DNA of 64,000 nt from Paucibacter_B soli (GCF_037482845.1 NZ_JBBHJW010000001.1:744001-808000), one strand, 5' to 3'; shown: positions 18,586 through 27,342, numbered from the stretch's first letter. Translations and numbers: made by a program. The notes: generated by a model from the sequence alone, not told the origin.

Positions 18586-19272
18586 ATGACCGCCAGCTCC
18601 ACCACCGGCAGCAGCACCCCAGGCTGGCGCGGCCTCGTCGAGGACTGGGCCGCCGACCAGCAGGCCTTCCAGGTGCCCTGGGGCAAGGCCATGATGTGGA
18701 TCTTCCTGCTCAGCGACACCTTTGTGTTCAGCTGCTTCCTCACCGGCTATATGGCGGTGCGCAACAGCACCACCGTGCCCTGGCCCAACCCCAGCGAGGT
18801 GTTCTCGCTGCAGATCGCCGGCCAGCCGGTGCCGCTGCTGCTGATTGCCATCATGACCTTTGTGCTGATCAGCAGCAGCGGCACCATGGCGATGGCGGTG
18901 AACTGCGCCTACCGGCGCCAGCGCGGCGCGGCCGCGGCGCTGATGCTGGCCACCGCCCTGCTGGGCGCCACCTTCGTGGGCATGCAGGCCTTCGAGTGGA
19001 CCAAGTTGATCCACGAGGGCGTAAGGCCCTGGGCCAATCCGATGGGGGCGGCCCAGTTCGGCGCCTGCTTCTTCATGATCACCGGCTTCCACGGCCTGCA
19101 TGTCTCGGCCGGGGTGATCTACCTGGCCATCGTGGCGCGGCGCGTGCAGCAGGGTCGCTACGAGCGTGGGCCGGGCGGGCCCAACTACCAGATCGTCGAG
19201 ATCGCCGGCCTCTACTGGCACTTCGTGGACCTGGTCTGGGTCTTCATCTTCGCGCTCTTCTACCTGTGGTGA
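18586..19272 (+). CDS. coxP: cytochrome c oxidase subunit III (second copy)
   Basis: A 228-aa protein, more canonical than its neighbour. It has MMWIFLLSDTFVFSCFLTGY, FVGMQAFEWTKLIHEG and GFHGLHVSAGVIYL, and ends YWHFVDLVWVFIFALFYLW, the signature last helix of subunit III. A good ribosome site (AAGGAG) precedes it. Confidence 0.92.
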   Translation: MTASSTTGSSTPGWRGLVEDWAADQQAFQVPWGKAMMWIFLLSDTFVFSCFLTGYMAVRNSTTVPWPNPSEVFSLQIAGQPVPLLLIAIMTFVLISSSGTMAMAVNCAYRRQRGAAAALMLATALLGATFVGMQAFEWTKLIHEGVRPWANPMGAAQFGACFFMITGFHGLHVSAGVIYLAIVARRVQQGRYERGPGGPNYQIVEIAGLYWHFVDLVWVFIFALFYLW

Positions 19273-19280
19273 GGTCAGCC

Positions 19281-19601
19281 ATGCATGCAAGCAGCCCAGA
19301 GCACCAGCAACCCCCGATCGCCCTGTATTTCAAGGTCTGGGGCCTGCTGTTCGTGCTCAGCACCATGTCCTATCTGGTGGACTATTTCCAGCTCCATGGC
19401 CTGCTGCGCTGGACCCTGATCCTCGCCTTCATGGCGCTCAAGGCCGGGCTCATCGTCGCCGTCTTCATGCACATGGCCTGGGAGCGGCTGGCGCTCATCT
19501 ACGCCATCCTGCTGCCGCCGCTGCTGCTGGCGGTGTTGATCGGGCTGATGTTCAGCGAGGCCAGCTGGGTGCACCAGATGCGCAGCTTCTATTTCAAATG
19601 A
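19281..19601 (+). CDS. cytochrome c oxidase subunit IV (prokaryotic type)
   Basis: A 106-aa protein with three predicted helices of the COX4_pro family (YFKVWGLLFVLSTMSYLVDYF; ALKAGLIVAVFMHMAWERLAL; ILLPPLLLAVLIGLMFSEA). VFMHMAWE is the family mark. It starts 8 bp after the subunit III stop with a GAGGT ribosome site. Confidence 0.88.
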   Translation: MHASSPEHQQPPIALYFKVWGLLFVLSTMSYLVDYFQLHGLLRWTLILAFMALKAGLIVAVFMHMAWERLALIYAILLPPLLLAVLIGLMFSEASWVHQMRSFYFK

Positions 19602-19602
19602 C

Positions 19603-20508
19603 ATGAGCAACGATTCCAGCCTCAGCCTGGATCTCGCCGGCGCACGCCGGCCGCTCTGGCGCAGCTACTTCGAGCTCGGCAAGCCGCGCGTGGTGGCGCT
19701 GATGAGCTTCACCGTGCTGGTGGGCATGCTGCTGGCTCGCCCCGGCCTGCCGGACTGGCAGTTACTGCTGTTCGGCAATCTGGGCATCGCCCTGGTGGCG
19801 AGTGCCGCCGCCGCCGTGAACCATCTGGTGGACCGCCGCATCGATGCCTTGATGGCGCGCACACGCGGCCGCCCCCTGCCCACCGGCAGCCTCGGCGCGC
19901 CCCAGGTGCTCGCCTACGCGCTGCTGCTGGGCAGCGCCGGCATGGCCCTGCTGATGGCCTACACCAACCCGCTGTGCGCCGCGCTCACGCTGGGCTCGCT
20001 GATCGGCTATGCCGGCATCTACAGCCTGGTTCTGAAACATGCGACGCCGCAGAACATCGTCATCGGCGGTGCCGCGGGCGCCGCGCCGCCGCTGCTGGGC
20101 TGGGTGGCGGTGCAGGGGCAGATCGAGCCCGGCGCCTTGCTGCTCTTCCTCATCATCTTCATCTGGACCCCGGCGCATTTCTGGGCCCTGGCGATCCACC
20201 GGCGCGAGGACTATGCGCGCGCCGCCGTGCCGATGCTGCCGGTCACGCATGGCGTTGCGCATACCAGCCGCCGCATCCTGCAATACACCTGGGTGCTGGT
20301 GTTCACCAGCCTGCTGCCCTGGGCGATCGGCATGAGCGGCTGGCCCTACCTGCTGGGCGCGGCGCTGGTGGGCGCGCGTTATCTGCATTGGAACTACCGG
20401 CTGCGGCGCGACAAGCTGCAGGCGATGATGAGCTTCCGCTTCTCCATCGCCTACCTGTTCGCGCTCTTCGGCCTCTTGCTGGCCGATCACTTTCTGCTGC
20501 TAGCTTGA
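19603..20508 (+). CDS. ctaB: protoheme IX farnesyltransferase (heme o synthase)
   Basis: A 301-aa UbiA-superfamily prenyltransferase that converts heme b to heme o, the first step to heme a for this oxidase. Asp-rich motifs are NHLVDRRIDALMARTRGRPLPTG near residue 70 and HRREDYARAAVPMLPV in the middle. Nine membrane helices are expected. It starts 1 bp after the subunit IV stop, so it belongs to the same operon. Confidence 0.94.
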   Translation: MSNDSSLSLDLAGARRPLWRSYFELGKPRVVALMSFTVLVGMLLARPGLPDWQLLLFGNLGIALVASAAAAVNHLVDRRIDALMARTRGRPLPTGSLGAPQVLAYALLLGSAGMALLMAYTNPLCAALTLGSLIGYAGIYSLVLKHATPQNIVIGGAAGAAPPLLGWVAVQGQIEPGALLLFLIIFIWTPAHFWALAIHRREDYARAAVPMLPVTHGVAHTSRRILQYTWVLVFTSLLPWAIGMSGWPYLLGAALVGARYLHWNYRLRRDKLQAMMSFRFSIAYLFALFGLLLADHFLLLA

Positions 20509-20518
20509 GCAGCGGCCC

Positions 20519-21727
20519 TCAGGGCGTCGGCTCGACCTGCGTTTCCAGCGCCTCGTGCAGCACGCGGCCCAAGATGGCCACGCCCTCGGTGATCAGCTCG
20601 GGTGTGAGCGTCACGAAGGACAGGCGCAGCGCACGCGGGTCCGGCGCGCTGGCGTAGAAGGCCGCGCCCGGCACATAGGCGATGTTCGCTTCCACTGCCA
20701 GGGGCAGCAGGGCCATCGCGTCCAGGCCCTCGGGCAGGCGGATCCAGAAGAACATGCCGCCCTTGGGGCTCTGCCATTCGCAGCCCGCCGGCAGATGCTG
20801 TTGCAGCGCCGTGGCCATGGCATCGCGATTCGCCTTGTAGCGGGCACGGATCTTGGGCACATGCTCGTCCAGGAAACCGTTCTTGATGACCTCGTAAACG
20901 ACGCGTTGGTTGAAACCCGGCGTGTGCAGATCGGCCGCCTGCTTGGCCTGCAGCAGCTTGGGGTAGAGCTCCTTGGGCGCAATGATGAAGCCCAGGCGGA
21001 AGCCCGGCGTCAGCACCTTGGAAAAGGAGCCCAGGTAGATCGAGCCCTCCGGCCACATCGAGGAGAGCGAGGGCAGCGGCGGCTCGTCGAACCAGAGGTC
21101 GCCGTAGGGGTTGTCTTCGATCACCGGCACGCCGGCCGCCTTGGCCGCCGCCATCACCGCCTGGCGGCGCGCCAGGCTCATGACGCGACCGGTGGGGTTC
21201 TGGTAGTTGGGCAGCAGATAGGCAAAGCGCGTGCCCGGCGCGTCATGCGGCAGCCTGGCAAAGGCCTCGGGCAGGGGGCCCTGCGCGTCGCTGGCCAGGC
21301 TGGTGAAGATCGGCTCGTAGGGCGTGAAGGCCTGCAGCGCGCCCAGATAGGTGGGCGTTTCCACCGCCACCGGTGCGCCGGCGTCGCACAGGATCTTGCC
21401 CACCAGGTCCAGGCCCTGCTGCGAGCCGTTGGTGATCAGCACCTGGTCGGGATCGACCTGCATGCCCAGCGAGGCCACGCGCTTGGCCACCCATTCGCGC
21501 AGCGGCGCAAAGCCCTCGCTGGCGGCGTATTGCAGGGCCTCCTTGGCGTTCTCGCTCAGCACCTTGTCGCAGGCGGCCTTCAGCGCCTCCACCGGGAAGG
21601 TGTCGGACGAGGGCAGGCCGCCGGCCATCGAGAGGATGCCGGGCTTCTCGGTGACCTTGAGAATTTCGCGAATGATGGACGGGTTCATGCGCGCGGCGCG
21701 ACGCGCCTGGGTCCAGATGGTGCTCAT
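20519..21727 (-). CDS. PLP-dependent aminotransferase (2-aminoadipate/valine type)
   Basis: A 402-aa class I/II aminotransferase starting at 21727 with GGAG upstream. The PLP lysine is K237 in SFSKVLTPGFRLG. Asn in LLPNYQNPTGRVMS and Asp/Tyr in VIEDNPYGDLWF bind the cofactor, and IRLPEGLDAMALLP is typical of the LysN-like branch. The opening IWTQARRAARMNPSIIREILK also matches that branch, so 2-aminoadipate or branched-chain amino acids are likely substrates. An EamA transporter gene lies upstream on the same strand. It converges on ctaB with only 10 bp between. Confidence 0.88.
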   Translation of the reverse strand: MSTIWTQARRAARMNPSIIREILKVTEKPGILSMAGGLPSSDTFPVEALKAACDKVLSENAKEALQYAASEGFAPLREWVAKRVASLGMQVDPDQVLITNGSQQGLDLVGKILCDAGAPVAVETPTYLGALQAFTPYEPIFTSLASDAQGPLPEAFARLPHDAPGTRFAYLLPNYQNPTGRVMSLARRQAVMAAAKAAGVPVIEDNPYGDLWFDEPPLPSLSSMWPEGSIYLGSFSKVLTPGFRLGFIIAPKELYPKLLQAKQAADLHTPGFNQRVVYEVIKNGFLDEHVPKIRARYKANRDAMATALQQHLPAGCEWQSPKGGMFFWIRLPEGLDAMALLPLAVEANIAYVPGAAFYASAPDPRALRLSFVTLTPELITEGVAILGRVLHEALETQVEPTP

Positions 21728-21755
21728 TGCTTGTGTCTCCTGCAAATCAATCCGT

Positions 21756-21775
21756 CCTTGTACCACCGGGGGTAC
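21756..21775. promoter_or_regulatory. palindrome upstream of the aminotransferase gene
   Basis: TTGTACC and GGTACAA form a perfect 7-bp inverted repeat around six bases (ACCGGG region). It lies 29-48 bp upstream of the aminotransferase ATG and is a plausible operator. The regulator is unknown; the core GTAC resembles the MocR-associated repeats nearby, but their orientation differs. Confidence 0.4.
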
Positions 21776-21889
21776 AAATCCAGTCCACCGTCGCCTGCGC
21801 CTGCAGCGCGGTACTGTCGAAAATTGGCAGCCGGCTGAGCGGCTGCGCAAGGGTTTCCCAGCTCATGCTGGCCAGCAAGCACAGCAGCT

Positions 21890-22819
21890 TCATCGCGCGT
21901 CCTGCGCGTGCACGGGCATGCGCTTGCCCAACCAAACCACGGCAATCACGGCCAGCGCGAACAACAGCGTCACGCCGTCCAGCGCCTCGCCCAGAATCGG
22001 CACCGCCAGCAGCATGGACAGAAAGGGTTGCAGCACCTGCACCTGGCTGACGCGCACCGCGCCGCCCAGGGCCAGCGCCCGGTACCAGGCAAAAAAGCCC
22101 AACCACATCGAAAACAGCGCCACGTACAGAAAGCCGCCCCAGGCCGCCGCGCGGATCGGCTGCGCGGGCCAGAACAGCCAGGCCGCGGGCAGCGTCAGCG
22201 GCAGGCTCAGCACCAGCACCCAGCTGATCACCTGCTCGGGCCGGATGGCCGCACTCAGCTGGGCGCCGCTGACATAGCCGGCCGCGGCACTCAGCACCGC
22301 GCCCAGCAGCAGCAGGTCGGCCGCCTGCGGGCCGGCCGCGCCGCGCCACCAGGCAAAGCACAGCACCAGGGCCAGCCCGGCCACCGCGCAGGCCCAGAAA
22401 CCCAGACTGGGACGCTGGCGCAACGCCAGGGCCGCGATCACCGCGGTGGCCAGTGGCAGCACGCCCGAGATCACCGAGGCATGCACGGCATCCACCTGGC
22501 GCACCGCATAGCCCAGCAGCAAGGGCCAGCCGAACACCACGCCCAGGGCGGTGAAGGCCAGCAGCGCCCATTGGCGCCCCTGCGGGCGCGGCGCCCCGGT
22601 CCAGCGCAAATAGGCGATGGACAGCAAACCCGCCAACGCCGCCCGCCCCAATGCCACGAACTCGGGCGGCAGTTGCGGCGCCGCGGCGCTGCCGCTGGCC
22701 AGGCGCGTCATCGGGATGCTGAGCGCAAAGATGAACACCCCCAGCACCCCCAGGGCCAGGCCGCGGCGCAGATCGGCGGGCGCGCTGGAGGCCGTGGATG
22801 CGAGGGTTTGGGGCTGCAT
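21890..22819 (-). CDS. EamA/DMT-family transporter
   Basis: A 309-aa membrane protein with ten predicted helices and the duplicated EamA fold (GLALGVLGVFIFALSIPMTRLA first; SKVQVLQPFLSMLLAVPILGEALDG near the end, with the family PF-x-LGE motif). Such proteins usually export amino acids or other metabolites. The upstream region has a direct repeat shared with the mocR promoter at 25837-25854, so the MocR regulator may control it. Confidence 0.85.
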   Translation of the reverse strand: MQPQTLASTASSAPADLRRGLALGVLGVFIFALSIPMTRLASGSAAAPQLPPEFVALGRAALAGLLSIAYLRWTGAPRPQGRQWALLAFTALGVVFGWPLLLGYAVRQVDAVHASVISGVLPLATAVIAALALRQRPSLGFWACAVAGLALVLCFAWWRGAAGPQAADLLLLGAVLSAAAGYVSGAQLSAAIRPEQVISWVLVLSLPLTLPAAWLFWPAQPIRAAAWGGFLYVALFSMWLGFFAWYRALALGGAVRVSQVQVLQPFLSMLLAVPILGEALDGVTLLFALAVIAVVWLGKRMPVHAQDAR

Positions 22820-22841
22820 CCAGCCAGTCTATGGCCGGATG

Positions 22842-22859
22842 CAGTACATGGCCAGTACA
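22842..22859. promoter_or_regulatory. direct-repeat operator candidate at the EamA gene
   Basis: Two CAGTACA units (22842-22848 and 22853-22859) are 11 bp apart, one helical turn. They sit 23-40 bp upstream of the transporter start. The same arrangement, with CAATACA in place of the first CAGTACA, occurs before the mocR gene. MocR-family regulators characteristically bind direct repeats. Confidence 0.5.
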
Positions 22860-22913
22860 GTCGGCCGATCAGCCAGCTCCTCTGTATTGGCAGGCTGACC
22901 GGCACAGAGGCAC

Positions 22914-24239
22914 TCAGGGCTTCGGCACGAACTCCACCGGCAGCGCCGACCTGGGCAACCTGACCAGATGCGCCGGGGCGCTGAGCACCTGGGCGCAGTT
23001 GCTGCCGGCCGCGGGCTTGCCTTCCTGATAGACCACCTGTAGCGCCGCGCCGTTGGACGCAACCCCGCTGATCGCCACGCTGGCGCAGCCGTTGCTGCGC
23101 TCGCCCAGGAACACCGCCAACACCATCTCCTTGCCGAAGTCCACCGCCGGCAGAACCGGTGCCGGCGTGTTGCCGGCCACATGCTGGCCCCACAGCTCGG
23201 CCCAGGCGGCCTGGTCGAGCACCACCGCATTGCGCGCCTTCTTGATGCCCGAGATGGCGCGCTGGTCCAGGCTCTGCAGCTGGCCCACGGTCACGGTGAC
23301 ATCGGCGCTCACGCTGCCAAAGTCCTCGCGCGTGGCGCGCACATGGTAGACACCGTTCGCGCTGGGTGCGGTGTACTTGCCGTTGAGGGCCTCCACCGCA
23401 CCGCCATTGGCTTCCAGCAGCGCCCACTTCACCGGCTGGCGCACATAGACCACATTGGGCGGGTAGTTGATGTCGGCCATCAGGCTCTGGCTGGCGCCGG
23501 CCAGCATGCTCAGGGCCTGGGGCTCCACCGTGATCCAGGGCTGGAAGGGCGCTGGGTCCACCGGGTCGGCGGCATTCGCCAGCACGCCCAGCAGCTGTGC
23601 CTGGCGGGCCTTGCTGAGCCGCATGTGCAAGGCGTCCAGCAGCTTGTCCTGCGCATCGCCCTGGCCGGGGTTGGCGGGCGTGGCGGCCTTCAGCGGCGTG
23701 CCGAGGAAGTCCCCCAGGTTGCGGATCTCGGTGGTGGGCGCCAGCAGCTTGCCCACATCGGCCTGGGCCAGCTTGACCTTGTCGACGCTGAGGGCCTTGC
23801 CGGCCGCGGCATCGAAGCCGGCGAAGTAGGCCGCGGCGTCACGCCGCGCCAGTCGGGTCGTGACCATCTCGGTCAGCAGGGTCAGGTTGGCGGTCTCGCC
23901 GTTGCCGCCGGGCACCGCCAGCGAGCGCAACTGCAGGCCGCTGGCGGCATGCTTGAGTTCCAGGGCGCAGGGCAGTTGCCCGTCCGGGACGATGATTTTG
24001 TAGCCGCCATCTGCAGCGGTGGTGGCGCTGCCTGTGCCCTTCAGGCATTTGCCACTCACCTGGCCACCCACCACCGCCATGCCCACCGCCGCCGTGCCCT
24101 GCAGGATCAGCGGCTTGGGCTCGGGACCGAGCGAATCCGTCCCGCCGCCGCCACAGGCGCTCAGTGCCGCCGCAACTGCCAAACCCAGCGTCGTCAGCCA
24201 GGGCATCGCGCCGCTCCTTCTTGTCGTCATCGTCTTCAT
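22914..24239 (-). CDS. large lipoprotein, Ig-like and protease-inhibitor-like regions
   Basis: Start at 24239 (MKTMTTRRSG) with GGAGGAG 8 bp upstream. The 441-aa product has a lipoprotein signal with lipobox LSAC followed by GGGGTDS. Residues 40-90 resemble a carboxypeptidase-regulatory-like fold (GTAAVGMAVVGGQVSGKCLKG). The middle holds a bacterial Ig-like segment (GVYHVRATREDFGSVSADVTVTVG). The C-terminal part (DFGKEMVLAVFLGERSNGCASVAISGV) looks like the PrcB-C-type domain. It is a surface or periplasmic protein of unknown role, divergent from a DUF6502 gene. Confidence 0.7.
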   Translation of the reverse strand: MKTMTTRRSGAMPWLTTLGLAVAAALSACGGGGTDSLGPEPKPLILQGTAAVGMAVVGGQVSGKCLKGTGSATTAADGGYKIIVPDGQLPCALELKHAASGLQLRSLAVPGGNGETANLTLLTEMVTTRLARRDAAAYFAGFDAAAGKALSVDKVKLAQADVGKLLAPTTEIRNLGDFLGTPLKAATPANPGQGDAQDKLLDALHMRLSKARQAQLLGVLANAADPVDPAPFQPWITVEPQALSMLAGASQSLMADINYPPNVVYVRQPVKWALLEANGGAVEALNGKYTAPSANGVYHVRATREDFGSVSADVTVTVGQLQSLDQRAISGIKKARNAVVLDQAAWAELWGQHVAGNTPAPVLPAVDFGKEMVLAVFLGERSNGCASVAISGVASNGAALQVVYQEGKPAAGSNCAQVLSAPAHLVRLPRSALPVEFVPKP

Positions 24240-24265
24240 CACAGTTTTCTCCTCCGGTCGAATGT

Positions 24266-24288
24266 TGTGTGGGATAATATTCCACACA
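24266..24288. promoter_or_regulatory. palindromic operator candidate in a divergent promoter
   Basis: Arms TGTGTGG (24266-24272) and CCACACA (24282-24288) flank nine AT-rich bases that contain a TATTAT -10-like hexamer on the minus strand. It lies between the lipoprotein gene (start 24239) and the DUF6502 gene (start 24424). Confidence 0.5.
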
Positions 24289-24423
24289 TCAGGGCCCACG
24301 TCAACCGATCGACAATGCGCCCGCGCCGCCAGGCCAGATCCAAAACCAAACACAAAGCCCATCCGCCATGCCTCAGGCCAGCAGTCAGATTCAGCCCAAG
24401 CCGCTGCGGTGTCGCTGCGACTT

Positions 24424-25251
24424 ATGAAGTCCGCCGCCACCCTCACGCTGGAGGTCTGCCTCAAGGTGTTGCGGCCGCTGGTGCGGCTGCTGGTCAAGCG
24501 CGGCGTGGCCTACCCGGCCTTCGCCCAGGCCTTGAAGGCGGAATTCCTGGCCGCGGCGCAGCGCGAATTGAAGGACCGCGGCATGCCGCAGACCGACAGT
24601 GCGGTGAGTCTGCTGTCGGGCGTGCACCGGCGCGATGTGCGCAATCTGACGCGGCTGGCCGAAACCAAGCCGGAAGACGAGGGCTCGACCCGACCCCTGA
24701 GCATGGCCGCCGAAGTGGTGGCGCTGTGGCTCAACTCAGCACCGTTTGTTGATGACGGCGGCCGACCCAGGGTCTTGCCTCGAAGCGGCAGTGAGGACAG
24801 TTTCGATGCGCTGGTCACGCGCGTCAGCAGCGACATCCGACCGCGTGCCGTGCTGGATGAATTGCTGCGGCTGGGAGGAGTGGCCGAAGAAGCCGATGGC
24901 GTGCGCTTGTTGGCGGAGGAGTTCACCCCACACCAAGGCATGGAAGAGATGGCCTGGATGTACGCAAGCAATATGAGCGATGCCTTGTCTGCAAGTAGCG
25001 CCAATCTTCTCGGTGAAGGCAAGTTCCTGGAGCAGTCCATCTTCGTCGACGAACTCACTCCGGCCTCAGCCACCAAACTGCATCAAGTCTCGCGCCAGGC
25101 ATGGCGCCAGGCCTTCAAGCTGGTGATGCAGGAAGCTCAGGACCGATTCAATGACGACGCCAAACATGCCAAATCTGACGAAAGAAGTCAGCGTGCGCGC
25201 TTCGGCGTCTATTTCTATGCTGAACCCATGGATAAGGGAAAGAAGCAATGA
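24424..25251 (+). CDS. DUF6502-family protein
   Basis: A 275-aa soluble protein. The opening MKSAATLTLEVCLKVLRPLVRLLVKRG and the block YPAFAQALKAEFLAAAQREL match the DUF6502 family, which is common in Burkholderiales and has no known function. The N-terminal half resembles a winged-helix (SAVSLLSGVHRRDVRNLTRL), so DNA binding is possible. Its stop overlaps the start of a lipoprotein gene by 4 bp. Pairing of DUF6502 with an exported lipoprotein suggests a cytoplasmic regulator of an envelope function; this is inference. Confidence 0.75.
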   Translation: MKSAATLTLEVCLKVLRPLVRLLVKRGVAYPAFAQALKAEFLAAAQRELKDRGMPQTDSAVSLLSGVHRRDVRNLTRLAETKPEDEGSTRPLSMAAEVVALWLNSAPFVDDGGRPRVLPRSGSEDSFDALVTRVSSDIRPRAVLDELLRLGGVAEEADGVRLLAEEFTPHQGMEEMAWMYASNMSDALSASSANLLGEGKFLEQSIFVDELTPASATKLHQVSRQAWRQAFKLVMQEAQDRFNDDAKHAKSDERSQRARFGVYFYAEPMDKGKKQ

Positions 25252-25808
25252 ATCCAAAACACATGCTTGGCTGCGCGGTCGCCCTGCTCTTGAGTGCCTG
25301 TGGGCCTGGCACGGGCGGCACCGGCCTGACCTCCGAATCCCAGAACTACCTCGCCAAGGCCGGCGCCCAGTCCGCCCCAGTCTGCAGCGCCCCCTGGGCC
25401 ACCCAGCTCAGCTGCGAGCCGCCCATTGGCAGCAACAGCATCAGCCCCAACCATCCCGGCACGCTCAAGGTTCAGTACGCCAGCAGCGCCGGGGCCAACC
25501 CCGAGTTCGTGCTGAGTTTCGAAGGCAACAAACTCAGCCTGGAGGGCGGCTGCCCGCGCGTGAGCTATAGCGCCGAATGGGGCCAGGCAGGCAGCGCGCC
25601 TGCGCTCTTCTATGGCGGCTATCTGGACGCCAAGCTGATCGAGCCGGTGCTGGCCATGGGCATGGTGCAGGCGCTGGCGCCCAGCAGCGGCGATGGTGGC
25701 ACGCCACGCCTGCAGCTGGAGCTGCGCAACGGCAGCGGCCAGTTGCTGGCGCTGCTGCAGCTGCAAAGGCTCAGCGGCAATCAGACGACCCCGCGCAGCT
25801 GCCCCTGA
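25248..25808 (+). CDS. small lipoprotein coupled to DUF6502
   Basis: A 186-aa protein with signal peptide and lipobox LSAC followed by GPGTGGTG, a glycine-rich linker typical of DUF5666-like lipoproteins. Four Cys residues in the mature part (VCSAP, LSCEP, GGCPR, RSCP) may form disulfides. No enzyme motif is seen. The ATG overlaps the DUF6502 stop (ATGA), so the pair is translationally coupled. Confidence 0.75.
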   Translation: MNPKHMLGCAVALLLSACGPGTGGTGLTSESQNYLAKAGAQSAPVCSAPWATQLSCEPPIGSNSISPNHPGTLKVQYASSAGANPEFVLSFEGNKLSLEGGCPRVSYSAEWGQAGSAPALFYGGYLDAKLIEPVLAMGMVQALAPSSGDGGTPRLQLELRNGSGQLLALLQLQRLSGNQTTPRSCP

Positions 25809-25836
25809 GCCGGGGGCGCCGGCAGGACGCCAGGGC

Positions 25837-25854
25837 AATACAGCACCAGTACAC
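25837..25854. promoter_or_regulatory. direct-repeat operator candidate at mocR
   Basis: CAATACA (25837-25843) and CAGTACA (25848-25854) are 11 bp apart, the same spacing as the repeat before the EamA gene. It lies 48-65 bp upstream of the mocR start, consistent with autoregulation. Confidence 0.5.
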
Positions 25855-25901
25855 TTGGCTGCTGCATTGTTTGTTGTTCGTTCATTGCCGGAGAGCCCAC
25901 C

Positions 25902-27332
25902 ATGAGCCACAGCGCCGCCGCCTCACCCCTGTCGCGCGATGCCAGCACCCCGCTGGCCCAGCAGCTGGCGCTGCGCTTTGCCGAACGCATCCAGCAGCGC
26001 CTGCTGCTGCCGGGCGCGCGCCTGCCCTCGGTGCGCGAATGCGCGCGCCACCATGGCGTGAGCCCCTACACGGTGGTGGCGGCCTACGACCAGCTGCTGG
26101 CCTCGGGCATGCTGGAGGCGCGCAAGCAGCGTGGCTTTTTCGTGCGCGATCTGCGCGAGGCACGCCCGCATGCCAAGCGGCCCGCCCCCAGCCCGGCAAA
26201 CCACAACGCACCGATCGACGCCTCGGCCCTGATACGCGGCATGTTCCAGGCCGACGCGCGCCACGCGCCGGGCCTGGGCACCCTGCCGGGCGAATGGCTG
26301 GACCTGCCCATGCTGCAGAGCGCCATGCGGCGCGTCGTCAGCCAGAGCGAGGAGCCCGACCAACTGGCCCTGCAGTACGGCGAGCCCGGCGGCGACCCGC
26401 GCCTGCGCGCCGCGCTGGCGCGCAGGCTGGAGGACATCGGCGTGCATGCCGCGCCCGAGCAGATCGTCAGCACCGTGGGCGCCACCCATGCGCTGGACCT
26501 GATCACACGCAGCCTGCTCGCCCCCGGCGACGCGGTGCTGGTGGACGACCCCGGCTGGGCGATCGAGTATGCGCGCCTCACCCAGGCCGGCATGCGCTTG
26601 CTGCCGGTGCCGCGCGGCCCGCAGGGCCCGGATCTGGAGGTGATGGCGCGCCTCATCGAGGAGCATCGGCCGCGCATGTATGTGACCGTCTCGGTGCTGC
26701 ACAACCCCACCGGCCACAGCCTCTCACTGGCGAGTGCGCACCAGATCCTCAAGCTGGCGGAAAGCGCCGATCTGATGATCGTGGAGGACGACACCTATGC
26801 CTTTCTGGCGCCCAACCACGCGCCGCGGCTCTCGGCCCTGGATGGTCTCAAGCGCACGCTCTATGTCTCGGGCTTTTCCAAGATCCTCACACCGGCCTGG
26901 CGCGTCGGCTATGTGGCGGCCAGCCCCGACAAGGTGCACCAGCTTACCGAGCTGAAGCTGCTCTCCACCCTCACCACCAGCCCGCTGCTGGACCGCGCGG
27001 TGGCGATCTGCCTGGAGCAGGGCCAGCTGCGCCGCCATGCCGAGCGCGTCATCACCCGGCTGGACGCGGCGCGCCAGCGCGTGGTGCGCCTCGCCGAGGA
27101 GGCCGGCTGCGAATTCGTGACCCCGCCGCAGGGCCTGTTCGGCTGGCTGGAGCTGGGCATGGACACCGAGCGCCTGGCGCAGCGCATGCTGGACGCCGGC
27201 TGGCTGATCGCACCGGGCCTGCTGTTCAGCCCGACGCGCCGCGCCGGCACGCTGATGCGCATCAACTTCGCCACCTCGCAGGACGCGCGCTTCTGGCGCC
27301 TGCTGCAGCAGCTGCGCGGCGAGAAGCGCTAG
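25902..27332 (+). CDS. MocR/GntR-family regulator with aminotransferase domain
   Basis: A 476-aa protein with an N-terminal GntR winged helix (residues 14-85: RLPSVRECARHHGVSPYTVVAAYDQL) joined by a linker to a fold-type I aminotransferase domain. The PLP lysine is K327 (SGFSKILTPAWRVGY), and cofactor contacts HNPTGHS and VEDDTYAFLAP are intact. MocR proteins sense an amino acid or vitamin B6 compound and switch transporter or PLP genes. The shared repeat points to the EamA gene 3 kb away as a target. It converges with the ABC-F gene. Confidence 0.9.
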   Translation: MSHSAAASPLSRDASTPLAQQLALRFAERIQQRLLLPGARLPSVRECARHHGVSPYTVVAAYDQLLASGMLEARKQRGFFVRDLREARPHAKRPAPSPANHNAPIDASALIRGMFQADARHAPGLGTLPGEWLDLPMLQSAMRRVVSQSEEPDQLALQYGEPGGDPRLRAALARRLEDIGVHAAPEQIVSTVGATHALDLITRSLLAPGDAVLVDDPGWAIEYARLTQAGMRLLPVPRGPQGPDLEVMARLIEEHRPRMYVTVSVLHNPTGHSLSLASAHQILKLAESADLMIVEDDTYAFLAPNHAPRLSALDGLKRTLYVSGFSKILTPAWRVGYVAASPDKVHQLTELKLLSTLTTSPLLDRAVAICLEQGQLRRHAERVITRLDAARQRVVRLAEEAGCEFVTPPQGLFGWLELGMDTERLAQRMLDAGWLIAPGLLFSPTRRAGTLMRINFATSQDARFWRLLQQLRGEKR

Positions 27333-27342
27333 CGCTCTTTCT

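Noticed and set aside
21747..21893. 48-codon frame after the EamA gene with an ATGA overlap
   Set aside because: No family and no conservation evidence; the overlap is likely chance. The region also holds the aminotransferase upstream palindrome.
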